Source: Oscillospiraceae bacterium (GTDB lineage Bacteria; Bacillota; Clostridia; Oscillospirales; Oscillospiraceae). From it: DNA of 64,000 nt. Every line of letters begins with the position of its first letter. Positions within the stretch are counted from its first letter, which is position 1. The notes beneath the pieces are model-generated. The model worked only from the letters and a program-made list of their open reading frames with translations. It made no database searches and was not told the DNA's origin. Location of the stretch: positions 1-64,000 of the forward strand of contig JAGAMN010000045.1 of assembly GCA_017624715.1 (NCBI GenBank), written 5' to 3'. A program made the translations under genes and the position numbers. This document shows, one piece after another, positions 1-9,850 of this stretch.

Positions 1-2
1 AA

Positions 3-239
3 CATATAAAATCTTTAGCGAAGGGCGCAACCCTGATTCAGCTTAACATGGAGGACTTGAGAATGATTGAGTTTATTGTTCCTCCAATTGAGCTACAAAA
101 TAGATATGTTGGCATTCTTCAACAGCTCGATAAATCAAAATATGTCGCCTATCAGTCGACCCTTTTTCTAGAAAAACTAGTAAAATACGAATTACAATCT
201 TTATTCCAGGAGGAATGTATATGTTCACTGAAGATGTAA
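3..239 (+). CDS. hsdS: Type I restriction specificity subunit HsdS, C-terminal fragment
   Basis: The frame is open from the left edge of the window. The last ~78 residues read as the end of a second target-recognition domain and conserved helix of a type I specificity subunit: a KGATLIQLN block followed by IVPPIELQNR, the usual KGxTxPxLN...P(P)xxEQ pattern. HsdS recognises DNA and docks HsdM and HsdR. The stop overlaps the start region of hsdR, whose ribosome site lies inside the hsdS end, so the two are translationally coupled. hsdM and most of hsdS lie outside the window, so the target sequence cannot be judged. A recombinational fragment rather than a full gene cannot be excluded. Confidence 0.8.
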   Translation, partial: HIKSLAKGATLIQLNMEDLRMIEFIVPPIELQNRYVGILQQLDKSKYVAYQSTLFLEKLVKYELQSLFQEECICSLKM

Positions 240-3136
240 TTGAAAAAATGATAATTGATTCTCTTGTTCACAATGGCTGGGAGTATATTCCTGCTGAGGA
301 ATTGCCGCGTAATTACACGGATGTTATGGTTGAACCTATGGTCCGTGATGCTCTGATTCGCCTAAATCCGGCAATCGCAGCCAACCCTTCCTATGCGGAT
401 GAGGTTATTATCAAACTGCGCCCTCTATTTATGCAGGCACGGGCCACTGACCTCGTCACGCTTAATGAGGAATTCAAGAGCCAGATCTTCGAGAAGAACG
501 CATTCCCCTTTGGAGAGAACCACAGTTTTATTCCTGTTACATACTTTGGAATGGGTTCGAAAGAAGAAATGGCAAAAAACCGTTATGTCGTAACAAATCA
601 GTGGGTTTATCCCCAGGTCGAAGGCGGCAAGCGGTTGGACATTGTATTGTTGATCAACGGATTCCCCGTCGTAATTGGCGAGATTAAAACCGCTACTCGT
701 GAAGCTATTTCCTGGATCGATGGAGCAGAAGATATCCTGGATTACGAAAAGAGCATTCCCGGCATGTTTGTCTCCAATATCTTTAATTTTGCTACTGAAG
801 GCAAGCGTTTCCGTTATGGCGCTGTTAACAGTGGAGTAACACACTGGGGCCCCTGGCATGTACCGGAATGCAAGGATGAAGGAACTCTTGCTGATGTGCA
901 GCGTAGCATTACTGCTATGATTCAGCACGAAACTGTCCTGGATATTTTCCGCTATTTCACTATTTTCTCCACAGATAAGAAATTCCGCAAATACAAGGTG
1001 GTTTGCCGCTATCAGCAGTATGAAGGTGCAAACCTTTTGGTTGAGCGTGTTATTGGAGGCAAGCCTAAGAAGGGCCTCATTTGGCATTTCCAGGGCAGTG
1101 GTAAATCTCTGCTCATGGTTTTTGCTGCGCAAAAACTGCGTATGACCAAAGAGCTAAACAACGCAACAATACTGATTGTCCTTGATCGAATTGACCTTAA
1201 GAATCAGATATTTGCTACATTTAGTGCTGCGGATGTCCCTAATCTTGTGATTGCAGAGGATAAAAATGACCTCCGCAACAAACTCACCGGCGATGTGCGT
1301 AAAATAATCATCACCACAATTTTCCTGTTCGACCAGATTGATAGTGCACTGAACCAGCGTGATAACATCGTTTTGATGGTAGATGAGGCGCACAGAACTC
1401 AGGAAGGTAACCTCGGCGCAAATATGCGAAAAGCACTCCCCAACGCATTCTTCTTCGGCTTGACCGGTACCCCTATCAATCACCTCGATCACAATACCTT
1501 TGCAACCTTTGGTGCCACAGAAGACACTGCTGGTTATATGAGTAAATACTCTTTCTCCGATTCCATTCGAGACGGTGCCACTCTTCCTTTGAACTTCGAA
1601 ACAGTTCCGGTTGAACTCCATGTTGATCAGGAGACCATTGACGAAGAATTTGACCGATTGACTGCAGATATCACAGAAGAGCAAAAGAGCAATCTGGCAA
1701 AGCGAGTAAAAACAGAAGCCCTGATCAAAGCTCCGGATCGCGTTGCAAAGGTGTGTCAGCATATCTTTGACCACTTCAAAGCAAAAGTGGAGCCCAACGG
1801 TTACAAGGGCATGGTCGTTTGTTATGATCGCGAAAGTTGTGTGTTGTTTAAAGAACAGCTGGATGCCTTGTTCGAGGACGAGTACCATACTGCCATTGTC
1901 ATGGATACTAATAACGATAAGGCTAACCGATATATTGCTTATCGTCGTAGTCCTGACGAAGAACAAAAACTCCTTGATAAGTTCCGTGATCCTAAGGTGC
2001 CTCTTCAACTTCTTATCGTCACATCTAAGCTTCTCACCGGTTTTGATGCGCCCATCCTGCAGGTTATGTACTTGGATAAGCCAATGAAAGACCACACGCT
2101 TCTTCAGGCTATTTGCCGTACAAACCGTGTGTATGGAGATAAGCCCAACGGTCTAATTGTGGACTATATTGGTATCTTTGAAAAATTTGCACGCGCGCTA
2201 AACTTCGATGAAGAAAGTATGCGTAATGTCATCAAGAACATCGAGGGCGTTAAGGATAAGATTCCGGAACTAGTTGCCACTTGTCTTGCCTACTTCCCAT
2301 GTGTAGATCGCACAGACTCCACATGGGAAGGTCTTGCTGCCGCACAGCAATGCCTGCCGAACGATGAAGTTCGTGACAAATTTGGTGCGGATTATCGGGT
2401 ACTGCATAAGATTTGGAACATTGTATCTCCTGACCCCTGCTTACAGGCGTTTAAGTTTGATTACAAGTGGCTTTCTATGGTTTACGAGTCTGTCAGACCA
2501 TCTGATGACACCGGTCACTTGATTTGGAGCGCACTTGGCCCTAAGACTATGGAACTGGTTCGTGAGAATATTACAGCCATTGGCATTAAGGACAACATAG
2601 CTGTTCTGGAAGCAGATGCCGATGTAATCGAGCAGTTCATAAATGATAAGGAAAAGAGCAAAAAAGCTGCCAAGAAACTGGAAATCAGTATTGCTGCAAT
2701 TATTCGCGGGCATCTGGACAATCCTGAATTCATTTCCCTCGGTGAACGTCTCGAGAAATTGAGAAAGCAGCATGAGCAGGGATTGCTGTTCGGCGCCGCA
2801 TTCTTGAAACAATTGCTTGACTTGGCTAAGGATACTGCTGCAGCAGTTCGTAAAGCCCAGGCGCAGATGCCTGAACCGCCCAAGGAAGAAAAGGGCAAAG
2901 CTGCACTAACCGAGCTTTTCAATAGTGTCAAGAACAGCAGTACGCCTATTATTGTCGAGCGAATTGTAAACGAGATCGATGAGATTGTTAAGATCGTTCG
3001 CTTCCCTGGATGGAAAGATACGATGCAAGGAAGAAACGATGTCATCAAAGCACTTAAATCCGTTTTTATCAAAAAGAGACTTTTCGATAATGAACTTTTC
3101 GATAAAGCTTACGGCTATGTAGAGCAATACTACTAA
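221..3136 (+). CDS. hsdR: Type I restriction endonuclease motor subunit HsdR
   Basis: This 971-residue protein is the normal size for the restriction and translocation subunit of a type I R-M complex. An N-terminal PD-(D/E)xK nuclease is visible (D140, then E154-x-K156 in GEIKT). The superfamily 2 motor has Walker A GSGKS at ~292, DEAH at 388-391 and a GLTGTP motif III. A helical C-terminal domain would bind the methylase core. I chose the ATG at 221 because AGGAGG (208-213) is 7 nt upstream; the ATG at 215 would be only 1 nt from it. The protein uses ATP to pull DNA past the complex and cut at a distance. It forms one transcription unit with hsdS and the downstream defence genes. The reading frame is intact. 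Confidence 0.95.
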   Translation: MFTEDVIEKMIIDSLVHNGWEYIPAEELPRNYTDVMVEPMVRDALIRLNPAIAANPSYADEVIIKLRPLFMQARATDLVTLNEEFKSQIFEKNAFPFGENHSFIPVTYFGMGSKEEMAKNRYVVTNQWVYPQVEGGKRLDIVLLINGFPVVIGEIKTATREAISWIDGAEDILDYEKSIPGMFVSNIFNFATEGKRFRYGAVNSGVTHWGPWHVPECKDEGTLADVQRSITAMIQHETVLDIFRYFTIFSTDKKFRKYKVVCRYQQYEGANLLVERVIGGKPKKGLIWHFQGSGKSLLMVFAAQKLRMTKELNNATILIVLDRIDLKNQIFATFSAADVPNLVIAEDKNDLRNKLTGDVRKIIITTIFLFDQIDSALNQRDNIVLMVDEAHRTQEGNLGANMRKALPNAFFFGLTGTPINHLDHNTFATFGATEDTAGYMSKYSFSDSIRDGATLPLNFETVPVELHVDQETIDEEFDRLTADITEEQKSNLAKRVKTEALIKAPDRVAKVCQHIFDHFKAKVEPNGYKGMVVCYDRESCVLFKEQLDALFEDEYHTAIVMDTNNDKANRYIAYRRSPDEEQKLLDKFRDPKVPLQLLIVTSKLLTGFDAPILQVMYLDKPMKDHTLLQAICRTNRVYGDKPNGLIVDYIGIFEKFARALNFDEESMRNVIKNIEGVKDKIPELVATCLAYFPCVDRTDSTWEGLAAAQQCLPNDEVRDKFGADYRVLHKIWNIVSPDPCLQAFKFDYKWLSMVYESVRPSDDTGHLIWSALGPKTMELVRENITAIGIKDNIAVLEADADVIEQFINDKEKSKKAAKKLEISIAAIIRGHLDNPEFISLGERLEKLRKQHEQGLLFGAAFLKQLLDLAKDTAAAVRKAQAQMPEPPKEEKGKAALTELFNSVKNSSTPIIVERIVNEIDEIVKIVRFPGWKDTMQGRNDVIKALKSVFIKKRLFDNELFDKAYGYVEQYY

Positions 3137-3156
3137 TGCAAAAGGGAGAACCCACT

Positions 3157-6100
3157 ATGTTACACCACGGCCTTTATGAACAAGTTATCAACAATCAGAT
3201 GAGCAGCGAGCTTGCGGAGATTCCGGAAGCCCGCAAGGCTGTTGCGTCCATTGATGAGGCGGAAGCATCTAAGGTGCTGGCGCAGTATCTGGCTGATGTC
3301 GTTCAAAAAGGCCTGGACAACGTAGCTGATAACGGTGGGGATATCTCTGCCCAAATCGCTCTGACCAATCAGATTATTGACCTCATTCAAAACACAACAA
3401 GAGAAGCTGACTTTGCCGCGCTGGGCGTTGACCAGCGCGCAGAGCAGCTTCTTGCGCTTTTGCGGGAGACGGATCCCCGTCTTGCTGTTGGTAAAACTGC
3501 TGCAGATCTCAGTCGTCCGGAAACCTCTATTGCTCAAAGCTCTCTGTTCACCGGTGCTATCCATGAACCGCAGATGTACACGGAGCTGAAGAAAGAGATC
3601 GTGTCTGCGGATCGGATTGATATGCTGGTCTCCTTTATCAAATGGAGTGGTCTGCGTCTTCTAATGGACGAACTGCGTGAATTCACGCAAAACGGTGGTG
3701 AGCTGCGCATCATTACCACCTCCTATATGGGTGCAACAGATGTGAAAGCTATTGAGGAGCTGCGTCAGTTGCCCAACGCAAAGATCAAGGTCAGCTATGA
3801 TACTAAGCGTACTCGTTTGCACGCAAAGACCTATGTTTTCTATCGTAATACTGGTTTCACAACAGCCTATGTTGGTTCCTCCAACCTCTCCAACGCTGCT
3901 ATTTCCAGCGGTCTGGAGTGGAATGTTAAAGTTACAAAGAAGGACCTTCCTGAGACCATTGATAAGATTACAGCTACCTTTGAGAGTTACTGGAATTCCA
4001 GTGAGTTTGAGTATTACTCCGAGGATCAGAAGGAACGTCTTGCTCGTGCGCTGAGAGCTGAGAAGTATATTGACGGCACCAATCCGGAAGTCTACACCAT
4101 GGATATCATGCCCTATTCCTATCAGCAGGAAATTCTGGACAAGCTGGAAGCTGAGCGCAAGGTTCGTGGCTATAACCGCAACTTGGTCGTCGCCGCTACC
4201 GGTACTGGAAAGACTGTTATCTCCGCACTGGACTATAAGCGTTTCCGCAAACAAAACCCCGGTAGACCCTGCCGTCTGCTTTTCGTGGCGCACCGTGAAG
4301 AAATTCTGAAGCAGAGTTTATACACCTTCCGTGCTGTGCTGAAGGATGCCAACTTCGGTGAAATGTTTGTCGGCAGCTACAAACCGGACAGCATTGAAAA
4401 CCTGTTTATTTCAATTCAGACATTCAATTCTCAGGACTTCACCGCTAAGACCACTCCTGATTATTATGACTACATTATCGTGGATGAGTTCCACCATGCA
4501 GCAGCTCCCACTTACCAAAAGCTGCTGGCATACTATCAGCCTCAGATTCTGCTCGGTCTGACTGCAACACCGGAACGTATGGACGGCAAGAGCATTCTGC
4601 CATACTTCAACAATCGCATCGCTGCTGAAATTCGTCTGCCTGAGGCCATTGATCGTAAGCTCCTGTGTCCCTTCCAGTATTTCGGCGTCACTGATACGGT
4701 TGATCTGGACACATTAAAGTGGAGCGCCGGCGGTTACGACAAAGGCGAGTTGACCCGTGTGTATACGCTCAGCGGAGCTACGGCTAATCGCCGTGCTGAT
4801 CTTGTAATAGGCTCGTTGCTGAAATACGTCACTGACATTAACGACGTCAAAGGCTTAGGCTTCTGTGTCTCCATTGAGCACGCAGAGTTCATGTGCCGGT
4901 ATTTCAACGAGCACAATATTCCGTCTATGCTCTTGACCGGTCACTCTCCTGACGAAGAGAGAAAAGCCGCTAAGCAACGCTTAGTGGATGGCGAAGTGCG
5001 CTTCATTTTCGTTGTGGATATCTATAACGAAGGTGTGGACATTCCTGAAGTTAACACGGTTCTCTTCCTTCGTCCCACCGAATCACTGACCGTGTTCCTG
5101 CAGCAGCTTGGTCGTGGCTTACGTTTGGCCGAGGATAAGGAATGCCTGACCGTTTTGGATTTCATCGGCCAGGCACATAAGAAATATAACTTTGAAGATA
5201 AATTTGCTGCACTGCTGAGCAACACTACTCGCAGTGTAACGCGTGAAATAAAGGATGGCTTTGTGTCCGTCCCCAAGGGCTGCTATATCCAGCTTGAGAA
5301 GCAAGCAGCTAAGTATATCCTGGAAAACATTCGGGCTTCCTACGGCAATACTGCCGGTCTGGTAGCTCGTGCGGCAACCTTTGAGGAGGATAGTGGCCTT
5401 GAGTTGACTCTGAAGAACTTCCTGGATTACTATCATCTGGATCCCAGATCCATTTACAAATTCTCCTCCTTCTCACGGATCTGTGCTCGCGCAGATGCTA
5501 TCGAGGATTTCGATGAACCTCTTGAAGAAACACTGACAAAAGCATTTGCTCGTCTTTCCGTTATCAATTCGAGACGCTGGATTGCTTTCCTTTTGAACAT
5601 CCTGCCTCGCCTTGATGATGTAGATTTCGGCGCTCTCACAGCTGTGGAAAAGCGGATGCTGCAAATGTTCTACATCACCGTTTGGGGCAAGGCCGCAGAC
5701 TCCTGGGATAATGAAGATGTGCTGGACAACTTCTATGCGCTATCGGACAGCTCCACACTGATAAATGAGCTAATATGTTTGCTCCAATATCAGTATGAGA
5801 AAATTGACTTTATTGACGAGCCGGTTGACTTAGGCTTTGATTGCCCGCTGGATCTGCATTGCACCTATACTCGTGATCAGCTGTTGGTTGCAATGGACTT
5901 TATGAAGCCTGCAACAGTGCGTGAGGGTGTTAAATGGCTGCCGGAAAAGCAGTTGGATGTATTCTTTGTGACACTGAACAAGTCGGACAAGGATTATTCC
6001 CCGACCACCATGTACAACGATTACTCCATCAATGAAACCCTGTTCTATTGGCAGAGCCAGAGCACAACTGCAGCGGATTCTCCAACCGGTCAGCGTTATA

Positions 6101-6312
6101 TCAATCACAGAAGCAAGGGTACTAAGGTCCTGCTCTTTGTCCGTGAGTTCAAGTCTGATCGGATAACTGGTGGTGCTGAAGCTTACACCTATCTGGGAAT
6201 TGCAAACTATGTGACCCATTCCGGATCCAAGCCGATGAATATCACATGGAAGCTGGATCGTCCTATTCCTGCGAAGTACCTAAAGAAAACCAACAAATTG
6301 GTTGTTGGATAA
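3157..6312 (+). CDS. PLD-nuclease/superfamily 2 helicase with DUF3427-like C-terminus
   Basis: A 1051-residue three-part protein. An N-terminal helical segment leads into a phospholipase-D-type nuclease domain with HAK at 222-224 and YVGSSNLSNAA downstream. A DEAD/DEAH-like motor follows with Walker A GTGKT at 349-353, DEFHH at 443 and GLTATPERMDG, then an RGLR-type motif VI. The last ~350 residues resemble DUF3427, which usually caps such fusions. The ATG at 3157 has GGGAG 8 nt upstream and lies 20 nt after hsdR; an ATG overlapping the hsdR stop lacks a ribosome site. Such proteins recur in defence islands. A role in recognising and degrading foreign DNA is inferred from domains and context, not shown. 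Confidence 0.88.
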   Translation: MLHHGLYEQVINNQMSSELAEIPEARKAVASIDEAEASKVLAQYLADVVQKGLDNVADNGGDISAQIALTNQIIDLIQNTTREADFAALGVDQRAEQLLALLRETDPRLAVGKTAADLSRPETSIAQSSLFTGAIHEPQMYTELKKEIVSADRIDMLVSFIKWSGLRLLMDELREFTQNGGELRIITTSYMGATDVKAIEELRQLPNAKIKVSYDTKRTRLHAKTYVFYRNTGFTTAYVGSSNLSNAAISSGLEWNVKVTKKDLPETIDKITATFESYWNSSEFEYYSEDQKERLARALRAEKYIDGTNPEVYTMDIMPYSYQQEILDKLEAERKVRGYNRNLVVAATGTGKTVISALDYKRFRKQNPGRPCRLLFVAHREEILKQSLYTFRAVLKDANFGEMFVGSYKPDSIENLFISIQTFNSQDFTAKTTPDYYDYIIVDEFHHAAAPTYQKLLAYYQPQILLGLTATPERMDGKSILPYFNNRIAAEIRLPEAIDRKLLCPFQYFGVTDTVDLDTLKWSAGGYDKGELTRVYTLSGATANRRADLVIGSLLKYVTDINDVKGLGFCVSIEHAEFMCRYFNEHNIPSMLLTGHSPDEERKAAKQRLVDGEVRFIFVVDIYNEGVDIPEVNTVLFLRPTESLTVFLQQLGRGLRLAEDKECLTVLDFIGQAHKKYNFEDKFAALLSNTTRSVTREIKDGFVSVPKGCYIQLEKQAAKYILENIRASYGNTAGLVARAATFEEDSGLELTLKNFLDYYHLDPRSIYKFSSFSRICARADAIEDFDEPLEETLTKAFARLSVINSRRWIAFLLNILPRLDDVDFGALTAVEKRMLQMFYITVWGKAADSWDNEDVLDNFYALSDSSTLINELICLLQYQYEKIDFIDEPVDLGFDCPLDLHCTYTRDQLLVAMDFMKPATVREGVKWLPEKQLDVFFVTLNKSDKDYSPTTMYNDYSINETLFYWQSQSTTAADSPTGQRYINHRSKGTKVLLFVREFKSDRITGGAEAYTYLGIANYVTHSGSKPMNITWKLDRPIPAKYLKKTNKLVVG

Positions 6313-6352
6313 CACAGCGCAGCTGATAAATATGTAATTTGGGAGACTATGG

Positions 6353-7234
6353 ATGCTAGATCAATTTAAGAAAGATATTTTTCTTGACGAATTCTCATGT
6401 GCGCGATTGTCTTCAGACAAGGAACACAATTCGCTAATTAAACATTTTACTAGTCGAAAATCTCTTCTGCTCCCCGCTTACCTTCAACGATTCGCTTGGA
6501 CGGAGGATACTCGGAATTATCGAGCTTTTTACTTAGTGAAGGAGAAAAATCGTATTGTTTGCTACTTTTCGCTGCAATGTGGGCTTCTAGTAAAGTGCCG
6601 CGAGAAGCTCCTTGGGGGAGTCGTTGGTAAAAGTGTAAATGATCGAACTAGCTACTATATCGATAGAGATAAAATAGAGGTAACGTCAGTCATCCCAGCA
6701 GTCGAACTAGCGCATTTCTGTGTCAATGACACATATAGAAAAAAGAAAAAGACTGACAAAATTATGGTAGGAATTCAGGAGTATTCCATAGGGGTCTATG
6801 TGTTCTATAAGTATATTGCTCCAATTATTCTTGAGTTATCTCAGACTGTTGGCGTTCAATATGTCTATTTATTCTGCGCAGATAACGGTTTGGGACAACT
6901 TACCAAATACTATACAAATCAATTAATCTTTTGCGTAATGGATGATATGGCATGCTTACGGCCGGAATATGATGAGAATCTAGAATGCCTTACAATAAAA
7001 ATAACAGACTTGGCACGAGATGTAGAAATGTTTGAGGACAAAGAAAATATACCTAATGTCATAAATTACTTAAAAAGAAATGAGACTATAAGTAATTATC
7101 AGGCCGCAAGAGAGTTGGGTATAAAATGGCCATGCGAGTTATTCTCGTTGATGGTTGATCATGGTTGCGCAATTGCTGATACGTGGAATGGTGAGGAAAA
7201 GATTGTACGAATAAGACAACAACGCCCTAATTAA
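6353..7234 (+). CDS. GNAT-like protein with C-terminal helix-turn-helix-like region
   Basis: A 293-residue protein. Residues ~1-205 have the look of a GNAT acyltransferase: AELAHF-type strand four near residue 120, a basic RKKKKTDKI acetyl-CoA loop, then long helices and a final YYTNQLIF strand typical of toxin-like GNATs. Residues ~235-290 form short helices (NYLKRNETISNYQAARELG) resembling a winged-helix DNA-binding unit. GGGAG 7 nt before the ATG supports the start. It sits 40 bp after the helicase-PLD gene and before a NUDIX gene on the same strand. It could modify a host target or a neighbour, or regulate the operon. The domain calls come from sequence look alone. Confidence 0.6.
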   Translation: MLDQFKKDIFLDEFSCARLSSDKEHNSLIKHFTSRKSLLLPAYLQRFAWTEDTRNYRAFYLVKEKNRIVCYFSLQCGLLVKCREKLLGGVVGKSVNDRTSYYIDRDKIEVTSVIPAVELAHFCVNDTYRKKKKTDKIMVGIQEYSIGVYVFYKYIAPIILELSQTVGVQYVYLFCADNGLGQLTKYYTNQLIFCVMDDMACLRPEYDENLECLTIKITDLARDVEMFEDKENIPNVINYLKRNETISNYQAARELGIKWPCELFSLMVDHGCAIADTWNGEEKIVRIRQQRPN

Positions 7235-7308
7235 AGCAACCAAGAACAATGATGATGTGCGAGGGTGCTGGTGTTTATTGATATTCCTGAAAGAAAGTAA
7301 GTGGATAT

Positions 7309-7719
7309 ATGATAGGCGAGAAAATTATAACAGAAGTTGTCGCAGCGCTGATTTGGGAAGGCAATACGTTTCTAATCTGTCAGCGACCCAAACATAAAGC
7401 ACGAGCCTTGTTATGGGAGTTTGTTGGTGGAAAAGTTGAGCCAGGCGAAACAAAAGAGTATACTCTTATGCGGGAATGCCAGGAAGAGCTTGCCATCACA
7501 CTGTCCGTTGGTGATGTATTTATAGACGTTCTGCACGAGTACCCAGACATCACTGTCCATCTCATATTATTCAACGCTACAATCAAGGAAGGCACACCGC
7601 AAAAGCTGGAGCATAACGACATCCGTTGGATTACCCCAAACGAGATTCCCAACTACGAGTTCTGCCCAGCAGACAAAGAAATTTTAGAAGCGATTAATCG
7701 CTGTCACTTAGGAGGCTAA
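7309..7719 (+). CDS. NUDIX (MutT-like) nucleoside triphosphate pyrophosphohydrolase
   Basis: A 136-residue single-domain NUDIX protein. The full box lies at residues 41-63 (Gx5Ex7RExxEE: G41, E47, R55-E56, E59-E60), giving the metal-binding hydrolase site. The N-terminal strand with CQRPKHK and LLWEFVGG is like 8-oxo-dGTP diphosphatases and related (deoxy)NTP pyrophosphohydrolases. The substrate cannot be told from sequence. Its stop is 1 bp before the McrB start, and the McrB ribosome site lies inside this gene, so it is co-translated with mcrBC. In a defence operon it could degrade a nucleotide signal or modified nucleotide, or simply be housekeeping cargo. No ideal ribosome site precedes the ATG. 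Confidence 0.85.
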   Translation: MIGEKIITEVVAALIWEGNTFLICQRPKHKARALLWEFVGGKVEPGETKEYTLMRECQEELAITLSVGDVFIDVLHEYPDITVHLILFNATIKEGTPQKLEHNDIRWITPNEIPNYEFCPADKEILEAINRCHLGG

Positions 7720-7720
7720 T

Positions 7721-9850
7721 ATGGATTCTTTTGAAAAAATTAAAGAACTTAAAAACAGATATAAAAGCTACTTATCAGAGAAGTATCCAGAGTGGGCAGA
7801 AAGTTCTGTAAGTACGCACGTTTCTGATGCGTTTTATATTTGGAACAACACTGTTTTACCCGGCTTCTGGAAAGTCTTTTTGTCCAACAGTTCCATGGAA
7901 AATGCAAGAGAGGCCATAGTCCTGTATCTACGCAACGATGTAAAAGCACCAAACTATGAAGAACGTGCAAGAGGATACTTCAAAGATCTTCAGATGCTGA
8001 AAGAATTTATTGACAGCGAGTTTGGTGGTGTGGAGAGATATATCGGCAACGAGCTATGGGCAGAAGAGATTATTTACGACATTGCTCGAGCTTATTATGA
8101 TGGGAAACTATCCGAAGACCGTGCTCTGGATGAAATGACTGCACGCGTTCCAAATTTTAGCCGTGCTTCTCATAAAATGACATTAGGTCTTTTCGGTTAC
8201 ATGATGGAAGGTAGAAAGTATACCCGTCGAGCCAGTGTCGAAGCCACATTATGTTTCATTAAGAATATCGGTAGAGATTATGGTACCGAGGAAATGCGAA
8301 AGGCCCTTATTGCAACATGGGAAAACATTGCCTATTACTATGGCAAAACCGGAAATAAATCCAACTGTCTAAGAAAATGCTGTCAGCAAATCTCTGACGA
8401 ATGTGGTTTTGAATTACCATTTGATGATGGAATGTTTGCAGGAATTATACCTAACAAAAATAACGCCTCTACGCTTGCCGACGACGATGTGGATTCGATC
8501 CGCTACTGGATTTATTCTCCAGGTGATAATGCCTGCAAATGGGATGAGTTTTATAGTAAGGGCATTATGGGTCTCGGTTGGAGTGCCATCGGTGACCTTT
8601 CCAGCTTCGATAGCAAGGACGCTATGAAGAAAAAGATGAAGGAAACCTATGGCGACCAGTATTCCTATAAGAACGCTGCACACGCCACCTGGCAGTTTGC
8701 CAATGAAATCAAGCCCGGCGACATCATCTTCGTTAAGAAGGGTATGCACAAGATTATTGGTCGTGGCATTGTTGCAGGTGAGTACCAGTATCGTCCTGAT
8801 TTAGAGGACGAGGAATATGAGTATGGACATATTCGTCCTGTTGATTGGACTCATAATGGTGAGTGGGACCATCCTGGTCAGGCCGTCATGAAGGCGTTGA
8901 CTGATATTACCCCCTACACAGACTACGTGGAGAAGCTGAACGCCCTGTTCGTGGACGAAGCCGAGGATGTAGAGGAAGTGGAGACCACCTATCCACCCTA
9001 CGACGTGGATAAATTCCTCGAAGAGGTTTATATGGATGTCTCCGACTATAACACCCTAGTTGGCCTTATCCGCAAAAAGAAAAACGTTATTCTTCAAGGT
9101 GCTCCCGGCGTTGGCAAGACCTTTGCGGCCAAGAGACTCGCATACTCTATGATGGGTCAGAAGGACCAGGACCGTGTCATGCTGGTTCAGTTCCATCAGA
9201 GCTATACATACGAAGATTTCATCGAAGGCTTCCGTCCTACCAGTGCCGGCAGCGGCTTTGAAATCAAGAAGGGGTCCTTCTACAACTTCTGCAAGAAGGC
9301 TGGCGAGGACTTGGAGAACGAATATTTCTTCATCATTGACGAGATTAACAGAGGCAATCTGAGCAAGATTTTCGGTGAACTCTTTATGCTCATTGAGAAC
9401 GACAAGCGTGGCAATTCCCTGCAGCTACTCTATTCCGATGAGAAGTTCAATGTGCCGAGCAATGTGTATATCATCGGTATGATGAACACCGCAGACAGAA
9501 GCCTGGCTATGCTTGATTATGCCCTCCGGAGAAGATTTGCTTTCTATACCATGAATCCCGGCTTCAATTCTGATGGCTTCCGTGCATACAAGACCAAGCT
9601 TGTCAGCGATAAGATGGACAAGCTGATTGCTTGCGTTGAGAGTCTGAACAGCGTGATTGCTGCCGACGATTCCCTGGGCGAAGGTTTCTGCGTTGGTCAC
9701 AGCTATTTCTGCAACATTGAAGAAGCGACGGATGCCATTTTGTCGAACATTGTCGAATATGAACTGGTTCCGCTGCTCAAGGAATATTGGTTCGACGAAC
9801 CCATTAAAGTGAAAGATTGGACAAATAATTTAAGGAGTGCAATTAAGTGA
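7721..9850 (+). CDS. mcrB: McrB-type AAA+ GTPase with internal EVE-like domain
   Basis: A 709-residue protein. The helical N-terminus (1-250) is unassigned. Residues ~260-395 look like an EVE/PUA-type modified-base reader (RYWIYSPGDN, GDIIFVKKGMHKIIGRG). From ~440 there is an McrB-type AAA+ domain: Walker A GAPGVGKT at 460-467, Walker B FIIDEINRG with D540, and the McrB signature NTADRS at 589. The family uses GTP to translocate and activates McrC to cut modified DNA. GGAGG lies 5 nt before the ATG. The gene overlaps mcrC by 4 bp (GTGA). The EVE-like reader suggests recognition of modified cytosine or related bases; the exact base is unknown. Confidence 0.9.
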   Translation: MDSFEKIKELKNRYKSYLSEKYPEWAESSVSTHVSDAFYIWNNTVLPGFWKVFLSNSSMENAREAIVLYLRNDVKAPNYEERARGYFKDLQMLKEFIDSEFGGVERYIGNELWAEEIIYDIARAYYDGKLSEDRALDEMTARVPNFSRASHKMTLGLFGYMMEGRKYTRRASVEATLCFIKNIGRDYGTEEMRKALIATWENIAYYYGKTGNKSNCLRKCCQQISDECGFELPFDDGMFAGIIPNKNNASTLADDDVDSIRYWIYSPGDNACKWDEFYSKGIMGLGWSAIGDLSSFDSKDAMKKKMKETYGDQYSYKNAAHATWQFANEIKPGDIIFVKKGMHKIIGRGIVAGEYQYRPDLEDEEYEYGHIRPVDWTHNGEWDHPGQAVMKALTDITPYTDYVEKLNALFVDEAEDVEEVETTYPPYDVDKFLEEVYMDVSDYNTLVGLIRKKKNVILQGAPGVGKTFAAKRLAYSMMGQKDQDRVMLVQFHQSYTYEDFIEGFRPTSAGSGFEIKKGSFYNFCKKAGEDLENEYFFIIDEINRGNLSKIFGELFMLIENDKRGNSLQLLYSDEKFNVPSNVYIIGMMNTADRSLAMLDYALRRRFAFYTMNPGFNSDGFRAYKTKLVSDKMDKLIACVESLNSVIAADDSLGEGFCVGHSYFCNIEEATDAILSNIVEYELVPLLKEYWFDEPIKVKDWTNNLRSAIK

